64,000 nt of DNA, from assembly GCA_015680905.1 (NCBI GenBank), contig CM027377.1:10192501-10256500 (forward strand), given 5' to 3'. This DNA comes from Coptis chinensis (lineage: Eukaryota > Streptophyta > Magnoliopsida > Ranunculales > Ranunculaceae). The translations under genes and the position numbers were made by a program. Positions 1 to 11,039 of the stretch are shown here, piece after piece. Position 1 is the first letter of the stretch. Every line of letters starts with the position of its first letter. Below the pieces are notes generated by a model that was not told the DNA's origin, did no database searches, and saw only the letters and a list, made by a program, of their open reading frames with translations.

Positions 1-2153
1 TTGAGAAACACAAAAATATAGAGAAATACAAAAATAAAAATAAAAAATTGGACTTATAAAAAGGGTCTTTTTACTGACGGATCCCATTTTGTGTTTGGCA
101 GACCCCGGCCCAATTTGGGGTTTGTAATTGTGTTGGGCGCAACAAAGAGTCTTGGGCAGACCCGTCACCAAACCCGAAATAACCAATTACCACCCCTTCG
201 TCTCCGCGAATTCACCAAATACCTACCAAAACCAAAAACCAAAAATTGATTCGGTCTCCCGCGAAATTAAAGATTCATCTCCTACTCTCCTTTAGCCACA
301 ATTTCTTCAGTTCACACCAAGCACGTGCAAACAAACTCCATTACAAATTGTTTTCATAACCGTCTCCTCCACTCCACCAAATTGTGTGAATTTCTTCGCC
401 TTGGCTCCCAATACTGTATTGTGTTCTCCTTCTCGATCTTTCATCCTCACTTCAACTGTGACTAGTTGGGTTTGTTACGGTGAAGTCTATTTAAAACTGA
501 ACTCCACAAGCTTCTTCTCGCACTTTCAAATGTATTTTCTCTAAAAAATTAGTTTCTCTAACTCCACAATCTCCTGTTGGCAGTGTCTCTCTATCTCAAT
601 TTTTCAAGTGATGAATTTATTTGTTAGGATAGTAGACTTTTTTTATAATGAATAATTGTAGCTGTTTAATATCTTAGGTTTATTTGAAATTGAATCACAG
701 AGTAAGAAATCTTAAGATGGGGGGAAAAGACATGTAGTCACTCTCAAGATGTTTACATTGCTAGTTTTGACTTCGGTTACTAATATTTGATTATCAAGTA
801 AAAACAATCAGTACAAAGATGTGTAGTGTTTTTTGTAAATTTGTATTTTTTTTTTTGTAGTGCGTATTGGGACCACTTGATATACAGGAACAAATTTTTA
901 TGTTCTATGTGGATGGGATCTATGAATTATGCGATTGTTGAGGGTATGGAGGGATATCTGAGTGTTGAGGGTATTGAGTTGTAGCTATTATTATCACCCA
1001 TCCGTCCTTTATGGTTTGGTGTTTCTAGGAGGCAAATGCAATCTGACAAGATGAAATTGGTGCAAAGCTCTACCAAACATTTTAGCGTGATTAAGCTGTG
1101 AAGTTTAATAGAATTCATTACATTTTGTTTCTTGTTGATGGTGGTAGTAGATGCCACGAAACAAACAGACTCTGACTGTATAAGGATATATATTTTGCTG
1201 CTAGAAAGAGCTTTTACTTTGTAGGTCAGGAAGTAAGTAAGGTTTGTCTAATGCGCATTGCAAAATGCACAACCACTAACCCAATACTAAAGCCATAGTT
1301 AAAATACTTAATATGTTTTGTTTTGTTGTAATAAGGCTTAGGCTTATATTAGGCAGACCCCTACCTGCAATTGTATTTGCTTCTCTATATATATACACAT
1401 GTAAAGTGACTACAATGAAGCAGCTCACTAAATCATGAATAGCAGCTGTGACATTGTGGCAATACCATGGTGAATTCTCATGTTTATTCAGGCTTTAAAC
1501 AACTCTTTGACAATCACCTTCTTTTGTTCAATTAGTTTGCAACTTGAATGCCTGCTAGGTTAGCTTTTAGTTCTTGAAACATTTTTGGTCCATACTCTTT
1601 TTCCTCTTTTCATTTTATTTGGATTGCAATAAGTAGGGTATGTTAATAACTTAAAGCATGTAAATAGGGTCTGTTAATATCTCAAAGGATGGCTTAAGTC
1701 TTTTTGTTAAACCTTGGCTACTTGTAAACTGCTTATTTTGAAACTGGTATGTTGTCAGTCTAATTTGATTGTATTGATGGATTCTTTTTGTAACTTATCA
1801 GTACATTAGATTGGATTGGAGTGTTAGTTGCTATGTGATTCTTGAACAAATATATCAAGTAGGAAACTGAATATATAGTATCTGATTGCACTCTTTCTTG
1901 GTGATAATAGGATTATTTGTGTGGATTCAGGGAAAGTGATTCAGTTTGTAGTAGGAGTACTTGTTAAGTGTCAATAATAAGTTACTTTGTGTTTTCTCAT
2001 TCTATTGATATGAGAGTTCTTATATGCTTTACTTGGTGCTAAATCATGGGTGGATTATTGTTGGAAAATGAAGCTATTATAGTTCTCCATCTATTGATTG
2101 AACTTTTGTTATATGTACTAGTACTTGTTTTTTTTCCTATTTATTCTGAAGCA
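1..2153. other. Intergenic, no supported gene
   Basis: AT-rich sequence without a convincing coding exon on either strand. Positions about 180-480 are C/T-rich and relatively GC-rich, like a plant 5' leader or non-coding first exon. It could belong to a transcript leading into the broken gene at 2154, but no splice chain can be proven. A CACGTG hexamer lies near 322. Confidence 0.5.
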
Positions 2154-2992
2154 ATGCCTCGAACAAAGAATTTAGCTAAAAATTTCTACACGGGTGCTAA
2201 GAAGTTGTTGGGGGGGAGGGGGGCCGGAGTAGTAGTTCAGGTCGCGATGAGGTGCCTGAGAAAAAGAGAGAAAAGGGAAATAACACCTCATCATCAGTAC
2301 GTAGAGGGGATCGAAAAGCGGATGATCCCAGCAATATAGTTGTAAGTGGTGTAGAGTTAAAAAATAAAAAGAGAAGAAAGGGGAGTGTTCCAAGTGATGT
2401 AAGCGATAGTAATACGGATAGTGATTTTAATGTAGATTTAGACGAAGATGTAAATTTAGAATATATAAATATGAATCATGGGAAGAGTATAGTTGTAGAT
2501 GATGATGATGATGAAGAAGATGACGAAGAAATTGTTGATGATGGAGAAGAGGAGGGTGAGGAAAAGGAGGGTGAGGAGGGAGAGGAGGGAGGAGGACGAT
2601 GTCAAGGTAGCCCCTGTACCTCCACAGACTATTGTGAGAAAGTCTAAGAATGACTTGGAGTTCCGGAGAATAAATTATGGAGGTGGCCCTTATGAGACAA
2701 ATCTTTTGTATGACTATGTAGTGCACGTGGCTCGCGATGTTTGGGAAGGGCAGGTAATATCATATAGTATCTATTAGTATTTAAGCTTTTTATTATAAAA
2801 CATTGTGCATACATTAATACTGAGTTTTTGTTGTTTTAGGCGGATCGAGAAGCGTTGAAGTGCAATGGGCATTTATCCAAGTTGGTACAATGGGTTATCG
2901 TCGGAGAGTGTTCAAACTACTCAAATTTTCATGAGGAGCTTCAAAGGATAGGCTTATGTGCTCTAGTATTCAGTGTAACAGTTCAAGGATAA
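2154..2992 (+). pseudogene. Broken gene for an acidic, probably nuclear protein; possible PMD-type gene start
   Basis: An ATG at 2154 opens a basic N-terminus (MPRTKNLAKNF...). The natural continuation, rich in Ser, Lys and Arg (SSSSGRDEVPEKKREKG), is in another frame, so a frameshift must lie in the G-run near 2210-2225. A long Asp/Glu tract follows (about 2500-2590). A second frame change in the GA-rich stretch near 2590-2610 is needed to enter the segment ending HVARDVWEGQ. That segment ends at a good donor (CAG|GTAATA, exon end 2753). A TTTTAG acceptor opens a second exon at 2840 that runs to TAA at 2992. The exon 2 segment ELQRIGLCALV loosely recalls the start of plant mobile domain proteins, where a similar helix precedes the THTFH motif; this is an inference. 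Two frame breaks make a working gene unlikely unless the low-complexity runs are misread. Confidence 0.4.
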
Positions 2993-3311
2993 ATTGACTA
3001 CTATTTTTTTTTTCTTTTTTTGCTTAGCCCAGTCTCTTAGGCGCCGCTCCAATACTTTAAGAATGCTTAGTTGATTGCGCCTCAATTTCTTTGGGGTTCT
3101 CAGTGTTTTGGGTTGCGTGCGCAGTTTTGGGGAGTTTCCAATTTTTGGGAGATTTGAAGAAGAGACGACGATGGCGGGTGGTTAAGTTGCTTTTTAAGTT
3201 TTAGAGGTAGACTAGAGATTTTATCTACCCGGTCCTCCTGGCTTATTATGAAAAAAGGTAGTTCTGTAAGCGATTATTTCGTCCGTTTTGTCCTTGAGAC
3301 TCACTGGCTGC

Positions 3312-3380
3312 CTTCTCATATGGATGCCGAGGCTTCTTGAAAGTCTTTCCATAGTTTCGGTAAACGTTGACGTGCACCAT
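3312..3380 (-). pseudogene. Fragment of cytosolic ribosomal protein uS4 (RPS9) gene
   Basis: On the minus strand, an ATG at 3380 reads MVHVNVYRNYGKTFKKPRHP followed by YEK. This matches the very conserved N-terminus of eukaryotic 40S protein S9/uS4 (MVHV..YRNYGKTFKKPRRPYEK). After the Lys codon near 3312 the similarity stops and unrelated residues run to a stop at 3246. The rest of uS4, about 170 residues including its S4 RNA-binding domain, is not seen. The frame stays open upstream of the ATG to 3434, perhaps former leader sequence. It is best read as an exon-1 piece copied or left behind. Arg-to-His in the PRRPYEK motif and an Asn in place of the usual residue after MVHV support decay. Confidence 0.7.
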
Positions 3381-3434
3381 GGTTGTTGAACTACTATCGT
3401 TCACAAAACCTAGCTTATAAAGAATCCTTCTCAT

Positions 3435-4412
3435 AACCCTGGCAAACCTACTAGGGTTTCAATTGGGCTTCTTGGGCTCAGGCGCTCAGATTGCATTACA
3501 AATAAAAAACTGTGCTAATCTTCAAAAGGAGGCCCACAAATAAAAAAAAAAAAAATCTAGGCCGGGTATGAAAACTACATCACTGAAAATCATACAACAA
3601 TGAATACCAAGGTCACCCAAGCCCCTTCCTTTAAACTCCTCTGTTTGGACTACACCTGCTGGAACTAACATCTTATGGACACATTACAAGTGCAAAGACC
3701 ACTACTATTGCTTAATTTGCGAGCAAACAGTTGGAAGAAGAGGCCTTTTAATTTCAAGTGTACAGATTGCTTTAACCTTTCCAAAAGAGGTTGGGAGCTG
3801 AGGTACCATCGAATGTGATTGCCTCAGCGGTGTTCACCATCAATGAGGCCCTCAGCTTGAAACCAGCTGGTGAAATACGCATTGCCTTGGATTAGAAATC
3901 CTACAACTGGCACAGTGGCACTTTTTATTTGTTGTGTTTCCCTTCTAATTCTTTGCTTTATTTTGTATGTAGGACGGTTCTCAAGTGTGTCGACCCTGCA
4001 CACCTTGTGGTTAGAGAGATCCTGAAACCTTGACATCTATCTGGAGCTTAAAAAGAAAAAACAATATAGTAATTACAGTAATCATATCATATATCAACAT
4101 CAATTATTTGGAGAACAATAAGATACTTAAATGTTTTACATTGATGTACGTCGCTGGTCGTGTGCACACACATATGCAAAAGAAGCCAGTATGTCTACTG
4201 CTACCCGCGATAAATTTCGTTACAAATCTACATACCTATGCTCCTTGGGCTCGATTTCTATACAAAGAAAATTTTAATTCACATATTTGAATTAGCCTAA
4301 ACAATTAAATTTTAGTTCATTCACTTGTCCAACGGGATCCCGGCAGAGTGATTTGAAAACGCGGATAAATAGCTCATTGGTCCTCGGCAGCGTATATTAT
4401 GGAATAAAATAA
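3435..4412. other. Intergenic, no supported gene
   Basis: Mixed AT-rich sequence between the uS4 fragment and the foldback element. A 70-codon open frame on the minus strand (4036-3824) has no recognisable domain and no splice context that would support it. Nothing else stands out. Confidence 0.45.
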
Positions 4413-4857
4413 GATAAATTATTGTTTTAACCTTTGTACTTTTGGTCAACTAACATTTTTCTTCTTGTACAAATTTACCGGCTTAAAACACATTGTATTT
4501 TTGGTCAACTAACATTATTCTCCTTGTACAAATTTAACAGCTTAAAACACATTATACTCTTAGTCAACTAACGTTCTCACCTTGGTACTCTTTGTTTTTT
4601 TTTTTTTTTTTTTAACGCTAAATATCCTAATCATCGAGTTATGCCCACGTGTACAATGGTGAGAATGTTAATTGACCACGTGTACAAGGGTGAGAACGTT
4701 AGTTGACTAAGAATACAATGTGTTTTAAGCTGTTAAATTTGTACAAGGGGAAGAATGATAGTTGAGCAAGAATACAATCTGTTTTAAGCCGTTAAATTTG
4801 TACAATGGCGAGAATGTTAGTTGATCAATAGTACAAGGGTTAAAACAATAGTTTATC
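4413..4857. mobile_element. Foldback (long inverted repeat) MITE upstream of F3'H
   Basis: The left part (from GATAAATTATTGTTTTAACC) and the right part (ending GGTTAAAACAATAGTTTATC) are reverse complements of each other with modest divergence. Each arm is about 190 bp and itself holds about three diverged units of roughly 62 bp built on GGTCAACTAAC...TTGTACAAATTTA.CGGCTTAAAACACATT. The arms are separated by a T-run and a short unique centre near 4600-4640. No coding sequence. No clear target duplication could be settled. It ends about 265 bp upstream of the F3'H start codon. Confidence 0.7.
4646..4682. promoter_or_regulatory. Pair of CACGTG G-boxes inside the foldback element
   Basis: CACGTG occurs at 4646-4651 and again at 4677-4682, both followed by TACAA.GG. 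G-boxes are bound by plant bHLH and bZIP factors. They lie about 440-480 bp upstream of the F3'H start codon, so the transposon may contribute regulatory sites. The hexamers are directly seen; any function is inference. Confidence 0.4.
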
Positions 4858-5123
4858 CAATGAAGTATATCTAAAATGTGTAATTATCCTGCATTTGCCA
4901 TGTTGACAACAGAATCAGTTTGCAACGTCCCATTTTCTTGCAAGTTTACTATTTATTAGCTGAGAATATTTGGATGAGATTAATTTGCTGAAGTTTGAAA
5001 GAGTCTCCTAATCAGTTGGGGGACATTCCACAGTTGTATCTTTGCATCTACATTTTTCTTCACTTAACATTAGCACTTAATCTACCTCCAAAAACCAGAG
5101 AAAACACCCAAGTACCATTGACA

Positions 5124-7027
5124 ATGATTTCTTTTGGGCTCTTACTCACAACAGTGTTATTTGGTACCGTTGTTTGCTTCTTTGTAATCACCTTTCTTAG
5201 TCGTAACCCTCGTAATTTTCCTCCTGGTCCAGTACCATGGCCCATTATAGGCAATTTGCCACATATGGGAACTGTTCCTCATCACTCATTGGCAGCGATG
5301 GCTCGTACTTATGGACCACTTATGCATCTAAGGCTGGGCTATGTACATGTGGTGGTCGCTCAATCGGCTGATGTTGCTGCAAAGTTTTTAAAGTTTCATG
5401 ATGCTAAATTTTCAAACAGACCACCTAATTCTGGTGCTAAGTATGTTGCTTATAATTATCAAGATATGGTATTTGCACCTTATGGCGCCAAGTGGCGTAT
5501 GTTGAGAAAAATTGCTAATCTGCATCTTTTCTCTGCCAAGGCATTGGAAGATTATAGGCATGTTCGTCAGGTTTGTCTTGTTTTGTAGTGGACTATTTTT
5601 TTGCTGAAGGGTAATTGTTTTGTAGTGGACTAGCCGATCGATCTATCACTTTGTATGTACGTACATTCAAAATTTGAGATATATGATGAATAAACAAGTT
5701 TTCAATAATAATATGATTACAATATCTTTATCATTGGATTTATTTTCATGCAGGAAGAAGTGGCAGTGCTAACAAATGCTCTGATGAAATCTGGTTCGGC
5801 GCCTGTAAACTTGGGACAGTTGCTCACTGTGTGCACCACCAATTCCTTAGCAAGGATGATGCTAGGACAAAAAGTGTTTAGTGATGGTGGCGGCGACAAA
5901 CAATCAGATGACTTCAAACAAATGGTTATTGAGCTTATGGTTTTAGCTGGTGTTTTTAACATTGGCGACTTTATTCCTGTACTTGAGTGGTTGGATTTAC
6001 AAGGTGTACAAGCTAGGTTAAAGAAATTGCATATAAGGTTTGATGCTTTTTTGACCAAGTGTATAGAAGACCATAATAGTAAGATTAAGAGTGGTGATAT
6101 TAAGCATATGGATCTGTTGAGTACCATGATTGGAATGAAGGAAGATGCTGATGGTGTAGAAGGAAAGCTTACGGACACCAACATCAAAGCCTTGCTTTTG
6201 GTACTTCACTGATCTTTCTTTTTCTGTTCTTTGTCGTAGACAAAAGATTCAGGAGAATTTATTTTGCATAATTATGTTCTTACTCTTCCTTTTTATTCGA
6301 AATATTAGTTCTGCGTCCTCGTAATTACTACAATAGACTCTTCTTCTACTATATAACCATTTTTTTTTTGTAGAACCTATTTACTGCAGGTACTGATACA
6401 TCATCAAGCACAGTGGAATGGGCTATAGCTGAGCTCATTCGACACCCAAAGATACTAGCGAAAGCCCAAGCAGAACTTGACTCGGTTGTGGGCAAAGATC
6501 GGTTTGTAACAGAGGCTGATCTAGGCCAGCTCCCTTACCTACAAGCAATTATCAAAGAGACATTTCGACTGCATCCATCAACACCGCTTTCCCTCCCCAG
6601 AATGGCCACCGAAGACTGTGAGATCAACGGATACTTCATTCCCAAAGATTGTACCCTTCTAGTAAATGTATGGGCTATTTCACGCGATCCAGCTGCATGG
6701 CCTGAGCCACTAGAATTTCGACCTGAAAGGTTCCTTCCTGGCAGTGCGCACGCTCATATTGATATTAGAGGCAATGATTTTGAGGTTATACCATTTGGGG
6801 CGGGCAGGAGGATATGTGCGGGTATGAGTCTAGGAATACGAATGGTCAGCTTCTTAATTGCGGCGCTAGTCCAAGCATTCTACTGGGAACTTCCAGATGG
6901 TCAGATCGCTGAGAAATTGAACATGGAAGAGGCATATGGACTGACTTTGCAAAGAAAATATCAATTGATGGTGCACCCGATGCCTAGGTTGGCTCCACAT
7001 CTATACTCTACCAGTACCTCATCATAG
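5124..7027 (+). CDS. F3'H: Flavonoid 3'-hydroxylase (cytochrome P450, CYP75B type)
   Basis: Hydroxylates the flavonoid B-ring at 3' (for example naringenin to eriodictyol, kaempferol to quercetin), using NADPH via P450 reductase at the ER. Exons 5124-5570, 5754-6200 and 6374-7027 all join in phase 0 and give 515 aa, normal for the family. Visible in order: N-terminal membrane anchor (residues 5-25), Pro hinge PPGPVPWP, oxygen-binding I-helix AGTDTSS (303-309), K-helix ETFR (360-363) and heme loop FGAGRRICAG with ligand Cys446. The EEVAVL...PVNLGQLL and GVFNIGDFIP blocks are typical of F3'H rather than F3'5'H. The frame is open upstream to 4995, but the ATG at 5124 begins the standard anchor. 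Oddities: F3'H signatures VVVAAS, GGEK and VDVKG appear as VVVAQS (76-81), GSAHAH (421-426) and IDIRG (427-431). An AATAAA lies at 7146, about 120 bp past the stop. Confidence 0.93.
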
Positions 7028-8128
7028 ATATACACGGAGCCATGACACTACTGAGTCATACTGTAGCAAGCGGGCAAGCTCCAATTGATGGTGCATATTT
7101 GCAAAGAAAAGATCGTTTAGGAATATCTTAGATTTTTTTTAGATAAATAAAGGAATATCTTAGATGATTTTGATAAAGTAATATTAGTAGTGAGTCTTGT
7201 TTTCAACATCAAAACTTTAACATATACTGCATTAGTTATTAACAAAGGGGCAAACTCTAATCGTTTCAGAACAAACTCTAACAAGTTCTAACATGTACCT
7301 GTGACTAGCAGAATCTTCTATAATTAGTGATTGTAAGCAACATGTGTGCACAACTAATGAAATCACATTTTACTGTAATCTTCAATAAATCTGATCTTCA
7401 TGTATACATTACCAACTATAAATCTGAAAATACAGCTACCAAAGGTTATTTCAAGCACCTATGTTTAGAGCCAAAACATCTATGGAAGAAACCAGAATAG
7501 AACACTGGAAGTCTGCATCTATTGAAATAACTTCATTTACTGTACAGTATCCGTTTAGGTTTCAAATGGGACTGAGACAAACTACCTCAAAGATCTTCTA
7601 TAGGACAGGAGCCCCTTACAAGTTGGTTAAAAATCCTATAGTTACAAGAATTACAGAGATGTTTAGATGAAAAACATAGCCAATAATTAAATTTCTAAAT
7701 TCTCAAATCTAAAAGCAATGCAAGCAAACCTTCACGGCTTCACCATAGTTTACCAAGAGCTGATGAATCCTCTTTTATATGTTGTTGCAAACAAAATGGA
7801 CTGTTAGCTGTAAAGGAAAAAATGTGATCTTTGATTTCCTTCCTTAGTCAAAATTCAAGAAGTCACTTCATTCATACTTGCCAATAGTCATACATTCACA
7901 GAATCAGCTGGAAGAAATTCGACACTCAGAAAACCTATAAGTTATACAATCTAAATTTTCTTCAACAACATTCACGACATGTTCCCCAAAAATCCAAAAT
8001 ACTTGGTGTCAACATGTCTACTGCTAATAAGCATATAACTATTCAGCTTATCCAGCCACCCTTCATGCTCTGCATTGTCAAGAGAGATGTAAAAAGCAAA
8101 CCAAGAAAATGGTGGGTCACCGTTGGCA
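7028..8128. other. Intergenic between convergent F3'H and PPR genes
   Basis: Holds the F3'H 3' region (AATAAA at 7146) and presumably the 3' end of the PPR transcript on the other strand. Only short open frames without recognisable domains; no repeats of note. Confidence 0.5.
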
Positions 8129-10105
8129 TTATGCACTGAGACCAGCCCAATTTTTAAAAGCAACGAGTGCTTCCATTTTCCTGAAGTTCCTCTTCCTCAG
8201 CTTTGCCACTTTGAGTTTTTTATGGGACTCCATGAATGCCTGCTTGTATCTCCACTTATCAACGAATATTTTCATTTCCTGCGTCTTCTCCACAACTTGC
8301 ATCACCGCGTCAAAGAAACCACCCTTGATCAAAGCATACAAGAACGCATCCACCAAGTTGTGGTCCAACTTAAGACCCTTCTCACTATCAGCAGAAACCT
8401 GCTTCCTGACCTCTGTCCAAAGTATCAAAACACTGAAGTATTTTTCTGCCGTCACATACCCATTGATGAGTGTCAAGTAAGTTTGCCCGTTCGTTTGAAA
8501 CCGTAAAAATGACATCCTTCTCAAAGTCCGTCTTGCATCCTCCAACCGCCCAGCCTTACAGAAAGCATGTATAATTGAATTCCAATCATGGGTGCCGACT
8601 TCAATACGTGGGTCCTCCACAACCTCGTCTACGAAAGCTGCCATAAGTTCAGGCCGGTGATTTTCCGTTAAACCAGTCATGATAGTGAGGTAACTCATTT
8701 GCAAGTCAGGTATTTTTGCCTCCCTCATATCCCTAAAAAGAGAAAATGCTGATTGAAAATCCTGATTCGACATGGAGGCTTCTATGAGAGTGTCATAACT
8801 AGCTGCATCTAGCTGAAGACCTGAAGCACTGATATCCATAACCAACTGAGCAGCTTCACTTGTGCGCTGCTCTTTGCAATACGCCTTCACTATTGAAGTA
8901 TAGACACCAAGCCCAACAAAACCTCCCTCGGCAGTCATCTGGTCAAGAATGCTGTGAGCCTTATCTAATAATCCAAGATTAACGCACGCAGTAACAATCC
9001 GAAACCCAACAGAGCTATCAATCCCAATTGAAGCTGACTCCAACTTTTGAGACTCAATAATCAGTTTGGCCAAATCCTTAATATTCCCATTTTGAAGGAA
9101 ACCTCTAACAACCACACAATAAGTTTCCTCACCAAAACTCACACTGTGACCATCTCCCTCTCGCAAACTACGCAAAATTATCTCCGAAACAGATCGTAAG
9201 CTGCCAGATTTAACATATCCATTTATCAAATTAGTATAAAACACCCTTTTCGACAAAACCCCAAAACCCTCCATCAATCTCTCCAACTCCACAATCTTAT
9301 CTTCAACCCCTTTCACTGAATATAAATAAGCAAGAAACCCAAAGCTAGCCTCGTCAGGCCGAACACCAAGCACCGACATTGTTTCCAAAACACTCTCAGC
9401 ATCACTAATAGATTCAAGCTCACAACAACATCCCTCCAAAGCAGCATTACAAGCATTCAAATCAGGTTTCATAAAATCCAATTTCTCACCCAAAGCAATC
9501 TTACAATTCTCATTAAAAACCCGTAAAAACGCAACAAAGTTACTATTCTTCCTACTTATATCAATCAAAACACCACCCCAAACACTAAAAGGCAAAAAAA
9601 ATCTATTCTTGAACATAGACTTCACTAAAGCAAAAGCAGGTGCAGCAGTATTAGCAGAACACATAGAACATAAAAGAGTCTCAACAGTTTTATATTCCAA
9701 CACACTGGGGTTCTTTTCTAGTAAAAAAACAACAGTAGCAAATGCTCTTTTAAGGTTATGTATATCTTTAAGGGAAGATAAATGAGCAATCAAATAATTT
9801 GAAACATTCTTACTTGGGTAGTTTGAAGTACTAGTTAGAATCTTGAAACACTTCCATGCTTCATCAGTGTTGTTGGTTTGAATGGAGTTATGAAGAGTGG
9901 TCTCAAAGGATGTTTTTTGGTCTGGGGTTAAGGTTTTTGGGATTGGTTGTAAGGTTTTAGGAGGGTTTTGTGATGGTTGGTTTCTTTTCAAGGCAAATAT
10001 TGAAGGTTGGAGGAATGAATAAAGAGTTGGGATTTCAGGTGTTGTGCAAAATTGTTGTCTTTTGAGATAGAGAATGGAGGAGAGTGTTCTTCTTCTTCTC
10101 CACAT
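8129..10105 (-). CDS. P-class pentatricopeptide repeat protein, probably mitochondrial
   Basis: One intronless frame of 658 codons, as usual for plant PPR genes. The N-terminus (MWRRRRTLSSILYLKRQQF) is Arg- and Ser-rich without acidic residues, which suggests a mitochondrial targeting peptide. The body carries serial 35-residue helical repeats, for example VFYTNLINGYVKSGSL, GVYTSIVKAYCKEQRTSEAA, ASYDTLIEASMSNQDFQSAF, HDWNSIIHAFCKAGRLEDA and QTYLTLINGYVTAEKYFS. No E, DYW or SMR tail is seen, so it is P-class. The C-terminus is very basic (HKKLKVAKLRKRNFRKMEAL). PPR proteins bind organelle RNA base by base and act in splicing, end processing or translation; the target here is unknown. It resembles the Arabidopsis At1g69290-like group as far as I can judge from memory. 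Confidence 0.88.
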   Translation of the reverse strand: MWRRRRTLSSILYLKRQQFCTTPEIPTLYSFLQPSIFALKRNQPSQNPPKTLQPIPKTLTPDQKTSFETTLHNSIQTNNTDEAWKCFKILTSTSNYPSKNVSNYLIAHLSSLKDIHNLKRAFATVVFLLEKNPSVLEYKTVETLLCSMCSANTAAPAFALVKSMFKNRFFLPFSVWGGVLIDISRKNSNFVAFLRVFNENCKIALGEKLDFMKPDLNACNAALEGCCCELESISDAESVLETMSVLGVRPDEASFGFLAYLYSVKGVEDKIVELERLMEGFGVLSKRVFYTNLINGYVKSGSLRSVSEIILRSLREGDGHSVSFGEETYCVVVRGFLQNGNIKDLAKLIIESQKLESASIGIDSSVGFRIVTACVNLGLLDKAHSILDQMTAEGGFVGLGVYTSIVKAYCKEQRTSEAAQLVMDISASGLQLDAASYDTLIEASMSNQDFQSAFSLFRDMREAKIPDLQMSYLTIMTGLTENHRPELMAAFVDEVVEDPRIEVGTHDWNSIIHAFCKAGRLEDARRTLRRMSFLRFQTNGQTYLTLINGYVTAEKYFSVLILWTEVRKQVSADSEKGLKLDHNLVDAFLYALIKGGFFDAVMQVVEKTQEMKIFVDKWRYKQAFMESHKKLKVAKLRKRNFRKMEALVAFKNWAGLSA

Positions 10106-11039
10106 TTGAGACTCATCAAAATTTTTTTTTTACCGCTGACTTACGACTCTATCATTTCTTGTAAATGCCGAGGCATATACCGTGAATATCAGCAAAATTC
10201 TTTGGAGTGTCGGTATAATTGGTAACGCGCCAGACATTTTTCAAGGATCTGCTTTTAAATCGGCACCAATATATTGAAGTTTAAAGTGTGGAATTTTTAG
10301 TTGTGCACCAAACGATCAAAGAAATGCAATCTAGACTTGTTGGAAGTTGGAATTTAATGAAACCAACTCTGCTGAATCTACATCGTATTTTGGAATTGTA
10401 TCGATCAAACAGTGGTTTGTGATAATTTGTAACAAAGTGTAGTAGTGCACATTCAGGAAAATGACCTGAAGGTTGAAGCAATTTACCAACAGAGTGGGCT
10501 CCTGTATTACCCAATCATCCTGACACGCTGACACCACTCTGTACTTCAAGGCAAACTTTGCTTCTCGAGGGATTACAGTTTTCAAGGCCAAGCAAGAAAC
10601 AAATATAGTTGTCACTGATTTAAATTTGTTCTTTAATTTTCAATGGGCCTGCAAGTGAAAATAGTTAACCCATTTAAATTTGTTTGTAATAATAATGATG
10701 TAGTGAAAGGTTAACCCAGTGCACTGAGGTTAACACACTTACACACACCACCACCACCACAACGTTTACAGGGGGGCAAATGAGGTTGGTCCAACATGAA
10801 CAGACAGGCCCTCCTTCCAGAAAATTAGAAGTTACATGTCATTATATCCCAATGCCAAAGAAAGAAAAAGGCAATACCATGTAAGTAGTTCAGACATGTA
10901 TTGTTAACCCCTCTATGAATTGCTGAATTCTAAACATTCACTTAAAATGTATATCAAAACATAAGATGAATTTATCAGCCTATTCCTAAACAAGCTTCAT
11001 AAATCCTGCCACGGGAGAAAAAGCTCTGCAACGCTGGAC
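10106..11039. other. Intergenic: PPR upstream region and erlin 3' region
   Basis: Contains the presumed PPR promoter just above 10105 and the erlin 3' UTR below 11040. A CA/CCA-rich run lies near 10740-10765. No supported coding sequence. Confidence 0.45.

Noticed and set aside
3824-4036. 70-codon minus-strand open frame
   Set aside because: No domain, no splice context and ordinary composition.
4995-5123. 43-codon N-terminal extension of F3'H
   Set aside because: Open in frame, but family members start at the hydrophobic anchor. The ATG at 5124 matches that.
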